Positions 1-6,083 of a DNA stretch of 11,352 bases are shown here, piece after piece; position 1 is the first letter of the stretch; each line of letters opens with the position of its first letter. The notes beneath the pieces are model-generated. The model had not been told where the DNA came from. It saw nothing but the letters and a program-made list of their open reading frames with translations, and searched no databases. Location: positions 1-11,352 of the forward strand of contig CAYZDV010000065.1 in NCBI GenBank assembly GCA_964477275.1, in the 5' to 3' direction. The position numbers and the translations under genes are program-made. Origin of the DNA: CAYZDV01 sp964477275. GTDB lineage: Bacteria; Acidobacteriota; Aminicenantia; Aminicenantales; Aminicenantaceae.

Positions 1-1
1 C

Positions 2-40
2 CTTTTTTCCCGTGATGAAGACCTATCTCAGGAGGATTAA
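2..40 (+). CDS. Possible 3' end of an upstream gene (partial)
   Basis: From the window edge, the frame starting at base 2 is open for 12 codons and stops with TAA at 38-40. The peptide LFSRDEDLSQED is acidic and hydrophilic, as many protein C-termini are. This is too short to identify a family or even to be sure it is coding. It could equally be intergenic sequence that happens to stay open for 36 bases. Confidence 0.25.
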   Translation, partial: LFSRDEDLSQED

Positions 41-177
41 AGAGCGTCAGGCTGGACCCTACTCTTATTCGCTGTCACGTAAAAAAAGATACTTACGTCA
101 AGCTCTTTTGCGTTTACATTTCAGGCGTTTTCCCTTATATTATTTGAATAAGGATGCTTGCTCTGTCATAACGCGAA
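41..177. other. Intergenic stretch with a small inverted repeat
   Basis: I see no convincing gene here. There is an exact 6-bp inverted repeat, ACGTAA at 77-82 and TTACGT at 93-98, with a 10-base A-rich spacer; it could be an operator or chance. A second, weaker promoter-like pair is TTGAAT (144-149) and CATAAC (167-172) with a 17-base spacer, pointing toward the PilZ gene. The sequence is more AT-rich than the coding regions. Confidence 0.4.
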
Positions 178-206
178 TTGAAAAATTTTTTTTAGCGTGA
201 TAAGAT
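178..206 (+). promoter_or_regulatory. Sigma70-like promoter of the PilZ gene
   Basis: TTGAAA (178-183, one mismatch to TTGACA) and TAAGAT (201-206, two mismatches to TATAAT) are separated by exactly 17 bases. Transcription would start near 213, only about four bases before the TTG codon at 217, so the transcript would be almost leaderless. No Shine-Dalgarno sequence is present. Confidence 0.5.
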
Positions 207-216
207 AGATGGCATC

Positions 217-627
217 TTGACAAACGAGAAAAGGAAATTTCCCCGCTCCAAATGTGTGCTTCCGGCCGACCTGTTTTTTGAGGAGGATAACCAGAGGTTC
301 GCCAAACGGGCAACCGTCTGCGATATCTCCAGCGAAGGCTTAAAACTTATCATCAATTTTAAAAATTTTAATCCGGCTTCTCCCATCAACCTGAAAATTT
401 ACCTCCCGGAGAAAAAACTATCCACTTCCCTCTCTGGAGAAGTCGTCTGGAATACCTACAGGGACAACAGGCTCGAGGTGGGAATCAAAATCAACAAGAT
501 CGACCAGAAGGTCAAGGAGGAAATCCTTGAGTGGGTTTTTCCTTTCTGGGTCGACGTGGAGGAAGGGAAAAAGACCAGGAAGAAAGAACAAAAAAAGAGG
601 CGAAAATCGAAAAAGAAAACGAAATGA
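217..627 (+). CDS. PilZ-domain protein, probable c-di-GMP receptor
   Basis: A 136-residue cytoplasmic protein built from one PilZ domain. PilZ domains bind the second messenger cyclic di-GMP and pass the signal to partners controlling motility, adhesion or polysaccharide output. Both parts of the binding signature are visible: RxxxR at residues 6-10 (RKFPR) and DxSxxG at 36-41 (DISSEG). The beta-barrel continues to about residue 110. Residues 115-136 form a strongly basic tail, almost all K, R, E and Q, with no predictable fold; it may contact nucleic acid, membrane lipid or an acidic partner. The start is TTG at 217: the next possible start codon (GTG at codon 14) would remove the RxxxR motif, and the protein has no internal Met. 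There is no Shine-Dalgarno site. The gene stands alone and converges on the next one with 28 bp between. The partner is unknown. Confidence 0.85.
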   Translation: MTNEKRKFPRSKCVLPADLFFEEDNQRFAKRATVCDISSEGLKLIINFKNFNPASPINLKIYLPEKKLSTSLSGEVVWNTYRDNRLEVGIKINKIDQKVKEEILEWVFPFWVDVEEGKKTRKKEQKKRRKSKKKTK

Positions 628-655
628 CCTCTTCCTGACGCTCGCTTGTTGTCCT

Positions 656-916
656 CTAAGGACCGACCTCTCTCTTAAAAGCTTCCAGTTCTCTCTCAAG
701 CTGGGTGATTTTTGTCCCCATGGCTTCTCTCTCCCTGGATTTGATCTTGACCAGAAGTCTGGCCAGCATGACGAACGTGACCACCAGCAGGAGAAGGCTG
801 GTGAGAGAGGCATTGATGACAGGAACCCGCAGCTTCTGCAGGAAAGAAAGTATGCCGGTGTCTGAAAGATAAGAAAAAATCGTTATGATGGACAGAATAA
901 TGACCCAGATGACCAT
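656..916 (-). CDS. Small two-helix membrane protein with C-terminal coiled coil
   Basis: An 86-residue protein with a hydrophobic N-terminal segment (about residues 1-18), a short amphipathic link, a second membrane segment (about 37-57, rich in L and V), and a charged helix (about 58-85, KIKSREREAM...LERELEAF) that should form a coiled coil. This order of two helices plus a coiled-coil tail resembles LapA/DUF1049 proteins, inner-membrane factors linked to lipopolysaccharide assembly. The sequence lacks a motif that would prove membership, so I give no symbol. Translation is well supported: GGAGG lies 7 bases upstream of the ATG at 914-916. A promoter-like pair lies about 80 bases further upstream. 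It converges on the PilZ gene with no clear terminator hairpin between. Function is unproven. Confidence 0.75.
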   Translation of the reverse strand: MVIWVIILSIITIFSYLSDTGILSFLQKLRVPVINASLTSLLLLVVTFVMLARLLVKIKSREREAMGTKITQLERELEAFKREVGP

Positions 917-998
917 TCCCTTACCTCCTTTTTGAAAGTTTCCCTTTTGAGTTCAAAGAGCATCTTCCCCTCCCCGGGAAACCATCGATTCTTCCATA

Positions 999-1027
999 GC
1001 TTTACCATAGAGAAAACCCGTTGTCAA
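999..1027 (-). promoter_or_regulatory. Probable promoter of the small membrane protein gene
   Basis: On the minus strand there is a perfect TTGACA (1022-1027), a 17-base spacer and TAAAGC (999-1004), which matches only three positions of TATAAT. Transcription would begin near 992 and leave a leader of about 75 bases before the ATG at 916. The strong -35 and correct spacing support the call; the weak -10 limits it. Confidence 0.4.
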
Positions 1028-1107
1028 CGCAAGGCGATCTCGGCTTCCCCTTTGTTTTTATTGCCGCTGCGGGCGACTGAAGGGAGGGCGGCCATCTCTT
1101 TTTAATG

Positions 1108-1193
1108 TGCCGAGGGCCGGACTCGAACCGGCACAGAGCTTACGCTCCGAGGGATTTTAAGTCCCTTGCGTCTACCCGTTCCGCCACCCCGGC
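1108..1193 (-). tRNA. tRNA-Leu, anticodon UAA
   Basis: Read on the minus strand, the 86-base sequence folds into a type II cloverleaf. The acceptor stem is GCCGGGG paired with CCTCGGC (one G-T wobble), followed by discriminator A at 1108. The anticodon stem AGGGA/TCCCT encloses the loop CTTAAAA, giving anticodon TAA, which reads UUA and, by wobble, UUG. The long variable arm (GAGC-GTAA-GCTC) is typical of leucine tRNAs, and the T-arm carries GGTTCGAGTCC. The 3' CCA is not encoded (the next bases are CAT), so it must be added by a nucleotidyltransferase. It has its own promoter just upstream. Confidence 0.97.
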
Positions 1194-1212
1194 GTCTTTG
1201 AGCCGCAGAGTC

Positions 1213-1242
1213 ATTTTAAATGTTTTTGCGACACGCCGTCAA
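1213..1242 (-). promoter_or_regulatory. Promoter of tRNA-Leu
   Basis: Minus-strand TTGACG (1237-1242, five of six consensus bases) and TAAAAT (1213-1218, five of six) are separated by 18 bases. The -10 box ends 19 bases before the tRNA 5' end at 1193, leaving a short leader of about 12 bases for RNase P to remove. Confidence 0.65.
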
Positions 1243-1380
1243 CAGCGAACAGAGCCTGTTTGGAACATCCATCAATGTCACGTGATTGCGAGCGGCTATC
1301 CTATTCAATCAGGCCTGACCGCCCCTCTCCCGTCTTGAATTTTTTTTCATATTGGATTATGTTTTTACTGCAAAAAACAT

Positions 1381-1400
1381 TATAATTGTAGATAATTATA
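1381..1400 (+). promoter_or_regulatory. -10 element within an AT-rich inverted repeat
   Basis: A perfect TATAAT occurs at 1381-1386, but no good -35 is seen at 16-18 bases. The -10 is the left part of an exact inverted repeat, TATAATT (1381-1387) and AATTATA (1394-1400), with a 6-base spacer. A start near 1393 would give a roughly 20-base leader for the phosphatidyltransferase gene at 1413. The palindrome could be an operator for a dimeric regulator, or activator-dependence could explain the poor -35. The right arm also reads as TATAAT on the other strand. Confidence 0.45.
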
Positions 1401-1412
1401 GCATCAGCCTTC

Positions 1413-2057
1413 ATGACCAGTGAAACAAAGGAAGCCATCCGGATTCTCCCCAGGAAACTCATCGCCTTCATCCTCCATTACATGGACTATCTGGCTTCCT
1501 TACTGATCAACCTCAGGGTCGGCCCCAATGCGCTCAGCCTGATGGCCCTCCTGGCCGGGCTGGGAGCAGGGCTCCTCTTCATCTATGAGCTCCCTCTTCT
1601 GGCCGGGTTGACCATCCTCCTCTGCGGCGTGTTCGATATTCTCGATGGAAAGGTGGCCGTAAACGCCAGGCGGAAGAGCCTGTTTGGAGCCATTTTTGAT
1701 TCCTCCATGGACAGGTATTCAGAGTTTTTTATCTACATCGGCATTGCCTATCATTTCCGGACCCACTGGGCGATCTGGATCGTTTTCTGGGCTCTTCTCG
1801 GCTCCAGCATGGTCAGCTATACCCGGGCACGAGCTGAAGGCCTGGGAATAGAATGCCGGGTGGGAATCATGCAGAGGGCCGAACGGCTCGTTCTCCTTGC
1901 CTCCGGAGCAGTCCTGGGCTCGCTCTTCAGGGTATTCGACCCGGCGATGATTGCGGTTTTGACTATTATCGCGGCAGTTTCCAACATCACGGCGTTTCAG
2001 AGAATTTTCTACGTCAGGAAAGTGGAAAAGGAAAAATTATCAGGAAAGGAGGTCTGA
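1413..2057 (+). CDS. CDP-alcohol phosphatidyltransferase, probable phosphatidylinositol(-phosphate) synthase
   Basis: A 214-residue integral inner-membrane enzyme that should transfer a phosphatidyl group from CDP-diacylglycerol to an alcohol and release CMP. The signature of the family is at residues 75-100: D75, D78, G79, G92, D96 and D100, the metal- and CDP-binding aspartates, are all present. The usual AR pair is A82-V83, so the arginine is replaced by valine (DGKVAVNARRKSLFG). Downstream motifs YTRARAEG (136-143) and QRAERL (154-159) resemble those of archaetidylinositol- and phosphatidylinositol-phosphate synthases. About six hydrophobic helices can be seen. Inositol-3-phosphate synthase begins three bases after the stop, which strongly points to inositol phosphate as acceptor. 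The ATG at 1413 has no Shine-Dalgarno site but gives a family-like N-terminus (VGPNALSLMALL at 36-47). Whether the product is phosphatidylinositol phosphate or another phospholipid cannot be settled from sequence alone. Confidence 0.85.
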   Translation: MTSETKEAIRILPRKLIAFILHYMDYLASLLINLRVGPNALSLMALLAGLGAGLLFIYELPLLAGLTILLCGVFDILDGKVAVNARRKSLFGAIFDSSMDRYSEFFIYIGIAYHFRTHWAIWIVFWALLGSSMVSYTRARAEGLGIECRVGIMQRAERLVLLASGAVLGSLFRVFDPAMIAVLTIIAAVSNITAFQRIFYVRKVEKEKLSGKEV

Positions 2058-2060
2058 TCG

Positions 2061-3200
2061 ATGGGCAAAATCAGAGTCGGCATCATCGGGGTGGGAAACT
2101 GCGCATCGGCTCTGATCCAGGGAGTCGAATACTACAGGAATGCCAGCGAGAGCGATTCTATTCCCGGCGTCATGCATGTCAGTCTGGGCGGCTATCACAT
2201 CCGGGACATCCAGTTCACCGCGGCGTTTGACATCGACAAAAACAAGGTCGGGAAGGACCTGAGCGAAGCCATCTTCACCTATCCCAACAACACCACAAAG
2301 TTTTCCGATGTCCCCCGTCTCAACGTCAGGGTGGAACGGGGAATGACGCACGACGGCCTGGGCACGTACCTCTCCCGGATCATCGAGAAAGCTCCCGGGC
2401 ACACGTCCGACATTGCCGGCATCCTTCAGGAGGCAAAGACGGATATGGTCATCAACTTCCTTCCGGTGGGAAGCGAGGAAGCGACCAAATGGTACATCGA
2501 ACAGGTGCTCAAGGCCGGCTGCGCCTTCATCAACTGCATCCCGGTGTTCATCGCCAGCGAAAGATACTGGCAGAAGCGGTTCGAGGAACGGAATCTGCCC
2601 ATCATCGGAGATGACATCAAATCCCAGGTGGGGGCGACCATCCTCCACCGGACGCTGGTCAACCTCTACCTCGACCGGGGCATGCCTATCGACCGCACCT
2701 ACCAGCTCAACACCGGCGGGAACACCGATTTCCTGAACATGCTGGAGAGGGAAAGGCTTCGTTCGAAGAAAATCTCCAAGACAAACGCCGTCACATCCCA
2801 GATCAGGGCCAGAGGACTGGACATCGCCCCGGAAAACGTCCATGTCGGCCCCAGCGATTATGTTCCCTGGCAGAAAGACAACAAAATCTGTTTCCTGCGC
2901 ATCGAAAGCCGTCACTTCGGAGATGTGCCCACCTGCATCGACTGCCGGCTTTCGGTGGAAGATTCCCCCAACTCGGCCGGAGTGGTCATTGATGCCATCC
3001 GCTGCTGCAAGCTGGCCATGGAGCACGGGCTGTCCGGAGCGCTCATCGGGCCGTCGGCCTACTTCATGAAAACACCTCCCCGGCAGTTCACGGACACCGA
3101 AGCGCGGGAGCTGGTGGAAAAGTTCATCAAGCAGTATGGAAAAAAGGAAGAAAAACAAAAGAAGCTGAAAACAATAAAAAAAGAAACCAAACAAAACTAA
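2061..3200 (+). CDS. ino1: Inositol-3-phosphate synthase
   Basis: A 379-residue cytoplasmic NAD-dependent enzyme (EC 5.5.1.4) that converts D-glucose 6-phosphate to 1D-myo-inositol 3-phosphate, the first step of inositol synthesis. The Rossmann NAD-binding loop is GIIGVGNCAS (7-16). Family motifs follow in order: GDDIKSQVGAT (183-193, with the conserved lysine K187), NTGGNTDFLNM (217-227) and SVEDSPNSAGV (298-308). Length and order fit the shorter bacterial/archaeal form. The last about 19 residues, after QYG at 358-360, are a lysine-rich tail beyond the usual fold. GGAGG lies 8 bases before the ATG and overlaps the end of the phosphatidyltransferase gene, so the two are almost surely co-transcribed and translationally coupled. 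The product would be the acceptor for that upstream enzyme. The 3' end of the gene is an A-rich run (3138-3199). Confidence 0.95.
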   Translation: MGKIRVGIIGVGNCASALIQGVEYYRNASESDSIPGVMHVSLGGYHIRDIQFTAAFDIDKNKVGKDLSEAIFTYPNNTTKFSDVPRLNVRVERGMTHDGLGTYLSRIIEKAPGHTSDIAGILQEAKTDMVINFLPVGSEEATKWYIEQVLKAGCAFINCIPVFIASERYWQKRFEERNLPIIGDDIKSQVGATILHRTLVNLYLDRGMPIDRTYQLNTGGNTDFLNMLERERLRSKKISKTNAVTSQIRARGLDIAPENVHVGPSDYVPWQKDNKICFLRIESRHFGDVPTCIDCRLSVEDSPNSAGVVIDAIRCCKLAMEHGLSGALIGPSAYFMKTPPRQFTDTEARELVEKFIKQYGKKEEKQKKLKTIKKETKQN

Positions 3201-3219
3201 ACAGGCTGTCTTCGCCCGA

Positions 3220-6036
3220 ATGGTCAACAAACAAATAATCCCGCTCTTGCTGCTGTCTTTCCTTCTTGTCGCTCTTCCGGCTTATTCCATCGAGACCGGC
3301 AAGATCCAGGGAAGGGTCCAGGATGAGAACGGTGAAGGCCTGCCCGGAGTGGAGATCACGGCCCGGAGCCCCAATCTTCAGGGCGTGCGGGTTGTCCTCT
3401 CCGACAGAAACGGCGATTTCCATTTTCCCCTGCTTCCGGTGGGCAAATACACCCTGACTTTCAGGCTCCCGGATTTTACGCCGGTTGTCCAGGAAAACGT
3501 CATCGTCCACCTGGGAAAAGTGACCGGCTCGGTGGTCACCATGAAACCCTCTGAGATCCGGAAGGAAATCGTGGTCACCGCCGAACCTCCCCTGATCGAT
3601 AAAACATCCACCGACACCAGCTTCCATCTCACCGGGGAAGAGCTGGAAAAGATGCCCTCCCAGACCAGGACCGTGATCGATGCGGTCAAGATCACGCCTG
3701 GCGTGACCGGGGTCAGGGTCAACACGCGGAGGGGGACAGCCGCCCAGGGTCTGCCCAGCTTCAGGGGTGAGGGAGAGGAAGGAACCAACTGGATCGTCGA
3801 CGGCCTCTCCATCAGCGGAGTCCGGCTGCGGAACGCGGGCATGCATCTCAATTTCGACTCCCTGGATGAAGTCCAGGTCATCTCCGACCCGTTCAGCCCG
3901 GAATTCGGCTCTGCCTTCGGCGGCATCGTCAACATGGTGACCAAGACCGGAAGCAACGATTTTAAGGGCGAACTGTCGTTCGTCTTCACCGATAAAAGCC
4001 TCCAGGCTCCCCGTGCGGAGCAGCTGGCTGTGGTCAGCGAACCCGACTCCTTTTCCCACTCCATCTGGTACTTCAACTTCGGCGGCCCCCTGATCAAGGA
4101 CAGGCTCTGGTTTTTCCTCTCCAACAATTACTTCATCGATACCGAACGGACAAAGGACGGCTCTGTGGACTACCTTTTTGTCCCTGGAGGCAGCCTCACC
4201 ACCCGCAGCAACAACCTGTTTGCCAAACTTTCCTGTGCCCTGAGCAGCAACCACAATATTTCCCTGACTTCCATTTTCCACAAATCCCTCGGACAGAGGG
4301 GCGGGACGGGAATCCCTGAGCTCTTCGAGGAAAAGCACTTCAGCGACCTCATTTTCAGGCTGAATTACAAAGGAATCCTCAACTCCACCACCTTTGTCGA
4401 GGCCGGATTGGGCCAGGTGAGGAGGGATTCTTTCATCGAGCCTGTGGACGGTGACCTCGGCCCCGCCCAGTATTACATCGAGGACCTGGCCCGCAACCTC
4501 CACAATTCCTACGGAAACGTCACCGATGACCAGAGACGTCTGGACGCGAACATCAAATTCACCAAGCACCTGGAAACAGAGACCGTTGGCCGCCATGAGC
4601 TCAGCTTCGGTCTTGAGTACTCAAGCTTCTCATCCCAGTTCTGGGTGGATTTCACCGGCAAGGCCGACGACCTTTTTCCAGGAAACGGGTTCGACAGCGG
4701 CACCAAATATTATTTCGACAGCTGGAGAGGCGGAAGCGGAACCCCGACTTTCTTCTACGAATACGGGGAGTTCAACTTCATCAACTATTCCCGGGGAACC
4801 GGACTCTACTTCAAAGATAAAATTAACTGGAAACGGTTCACCCTGATGGCCGGCTTCCGAAGCCAGACCCAGCTCTGCCTGGATAACAATAAAGAAAAGC
4901 TCTGGGCCTGGAACTTTAGCGACTTCCTCTCGCCCCGCTTCTCCATGTCCGTGGACCTCACCGGTGACGGAGTGAACATCCTCAAATTCGCCTGGGGAAG
5001 GTTCTCTGACCCTATCACCACCATGCCTCTCGGCCTGCTCAATTCAGGGGCAGGTCTGACCTTTCGCACCTACAGATGGCAGGGCCCGGAATCTCCTTCG
5101 GATGCAGAGCTCCGCAGCCCGGCTAACTGGCAGTTCGAGAACGAGCAGGGCGCCCAGCCCTTCGAAATCGCTTCGCGGCTGAAGCCGAATTTTCTCACCC
5201 GCTACCTTGTGGAGTTTGACCGCCGGCTGGGAAAAAACTGGGCATTCAAGGCCCGCTACGTGCGGACAAAGGCAGAAGACCTGCTGGAGGTCCTCATTGT
5301 CCTTGACCTGGAGACGGGCTACAAATTCCTCTACGACAACTTCGAACACAAACGGCGAAACTACAAGGGGTTCGAGCTGGAGATCAACGGACGGGTCGGG
5401 TCAACCTTGTTCCTCAACGCTTCCTACTCTCATGCCTCGGCCATGGGCACAAACCCGGGCCAGACTGAAACCGGCTCCTGGTCCCAGGAGGAAGGGAGCA
5501 CCACCTACATCGGGCTCTTCGGCAACCATCTCTACATCCCCGATCTTCCCGGCCTCGAGGACGAAAAAGCCTACTGGGATGCACAGCTGGGAGGGCTGGG
5601 AGGCAGGGGAATCGGCGATGAGGGCTGGTACGGGAAACTCCCCTATTCTGTCGATCACAACCTGAAAATCAGCTCCCTCTACTTTGCTCCCCTCGGATTC
5701 ACGCTGTCCATGGCTTTCGAATGGATTTCTGGCTATTACTGGGAAAAGCTGGGATATGTGCCCTTCTTCGGTGGATACTATTCCTTCCCGGAAGGCAGAG
5801 GCTCAAGAGGAACTCCATCCCATTCCTATCTTGATCTCGGCCTGGAAAAAGAACTCTCGCTGAATTCTGTTCGTCTCCCTCAATCCCTGACCCTGAGTTT
5901 GAGGCTGGATGTCTTTAACCTTTTCGATGGCCAGAGGCCCATCTCCTATGTCAAAGAGGATATTCCCATCTTTGGCCAGGTCTGGGGAAGACAGCAGCCC
6001 CGTCAGGCCCGCCTGACCATCAAGCTCAAATGGTAA
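3220..6036 (+). CDS. TonB-dependent outer-membrane receptor with N-terminal carboxypeptidase-regulatory-like domain
   Basis: A 938-residue outer-membrane transporter of the OAR/TonB-dependent class, which imports bulky nutrients with energy from TonB-ExbBD. A signal peptide is visible (K4, hydrophobic core 6-19, likely cut after AYS at 21-23). Residues about 27-110 form a carboxypeptidase-regulatory-like beta-sandwich (GKIQGRVQDENGEGLPGVE). The plug domain follows at about 112-250, with EIVVTAE (116-122), WIVDG (191-195) and FGGIVNMVTKTGSNDFKG (233-250). The rest is a barrel ending in the aromatic C-terminus LKW, as expected for recognition by the BAM machinery. The substrate cannot be read from sequence; in this class it is often a glycan, peptide or metal complex. 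The gene starts 19 bases after ino1 on the same strand with no promoter seen between and no clear Shine-Dalgarno site. No TonB, ExbB or ExbD gene is in the window. Confidence 0.92.
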   Translation: MVNKQIIPLLLLSFLLVALPAYSIETGKIQGRVQDENGEGLPGVEITARSPNLQGVRVVLSDRNGDFHFPLLPVGKYTLTFRLPDFTPVVQENVIVHLGKVTGSVVTMKPSEIRKEIVVTAEPPLIDKTSTDTSFHLTGEELEKMPSQTRTVIDAVKITPGVTGVRVNTRRGTAAQGLPSFRGEGEEGTNWIVDGLSISGVRLRNAGMHLNFDSLDEVQVISDPFSPEFGSAFGGIVNMVTKTGSNDFKGELSFVFTDKSLQAPRAEQLAVVSEPDSFSHSIWYFNFGGPLIKDRLWFFLSNNYFIDTERTKDGSVDYLFVPGGSLTTRSNNLFAKLSCALSSNHNISLTSIFHKSLGQRGGTGIPELFEEKHFSDLIFRLNYKGILNSTTFVEAGLGQVRRDSFIEPVDGDLGPAQYYIEDLARNLHNSYGNVTDDQRRLDANIKFTKHLETETVGRHELSFGLEYSSFSSQFWVDFTGKADDLFPGNGFDSGTKYYFDSWRGGSGTPTFFYEYGEFNFINYSRGTGLYFKDKINWKRFTLMAGFRSQTQLCLDNNKEKLWAWNFSDFLSPRFSMSVDLTGDGVNILKFAWGRFSDPITTMPLGLLNSGAGLTFRTYRWQGPESPSDAELRSPANWQFENEQGAQPFEIASRLKPNFLTRYLVEFDRRLGKNWAFKARYVRTKAEDLLEVLIVLDLETGYKFLYDNFEHKRRNYKGFELEINGRVGSTLFLNASYSHASAMGTNPGQTETGSWSQEEGSTTYIGLFGNHLYIPDLPGLEDEKAYWDAQLGGLGGRGIGDEGWYGKLPYSVDHNLKISSLYFAPLGFTLSMAFEWISGYYWEKLGYVPFFGGYYSFPEGRGSRGTPSHSYLDLGLEKELSLNSVRLPQSLTLSLRLDVFNLFDGQRPISYVKEDIPIFGQVWGRQQPRQARLTIKLKW

Positions 6037-6041
6037 CAAAT

Positions 6042-6066
6042 AAAAAAGGGGACAGGCCCCTTTTTT
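6042..6066. terminator. Strong bidirectional intrinsic terminator
   Basis: A perfect 10-bp stem, AAAAAAGGGG (6042-6051) with CCCCTTTTTT (6057-6066), surrounds the 5-base loop ACAGG. Because the stem begins with six A and ends with six T, it provides a T-tract on both strands. It sits between the convergent receptor gene (stop at 6036) and glmS (stop at 6077), so it can end transcription from both sides. Confidence 0.9.
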
Positions 6067-6083
6067 ATTCGCTTTTTTATTCG
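6060..6083. repeat. 12-bp tandem duplication at the glmS 3' end
   Basis: CTTTTTTATTCG occurs twice in direct tandem (6060-6071 and 6072-6083) without mismatch. The second copy contains the last sense codon (GAA) and stop codon (TAA) of glmS on the minus strand; the first copy overlaps the terminator T-tract. It looks like a recent slippage duplication. Confidence 0.85.

Noticed and set aside
12..200. 62-codon open frame rich in R, K and Y
   Set aside because: No Shine-Dalgarno site, no recognisable domain, and it runs through the PilZ promoter; codon use looks random.
418..813. 131-codon minus-strand frame between and across the PilZ and small membrane genes
   Set aside because: Overlaps two better-supported genes and gives a low-complexity R/S/P/F sequence without a domain.
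1105..1338. 77-codon open frame on the plus strand beginning MCRGPDSNRHRAYAP
   Set aside because: It is the antisense reading of the tRNA-Leu gene and its promoter, a well-known kind of false protein call.
1413..3200. Di-myo-inositol-phosphate (compatible solute) pathway
   Set aside because: That pathway needs an inositol-1-phosphate cytidylyltransferase, often fused to the CDP-alcohol transferase; the 214-residue enzyme has no such domain and none is nearby, so a membrane-lipid role fits better.
2040..3230. 396-codon minus-strand frame across ino1
   Set aside because: It is a shadow of the certain ino1 gene, which has all family motifs on the plus strand.
3127..4596. 489-codon minus-strand frame across the ino1 end and receptor
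   Set aside because: Shadow of the TonB-dependent receptor frame; spans two real genes and has no domain.
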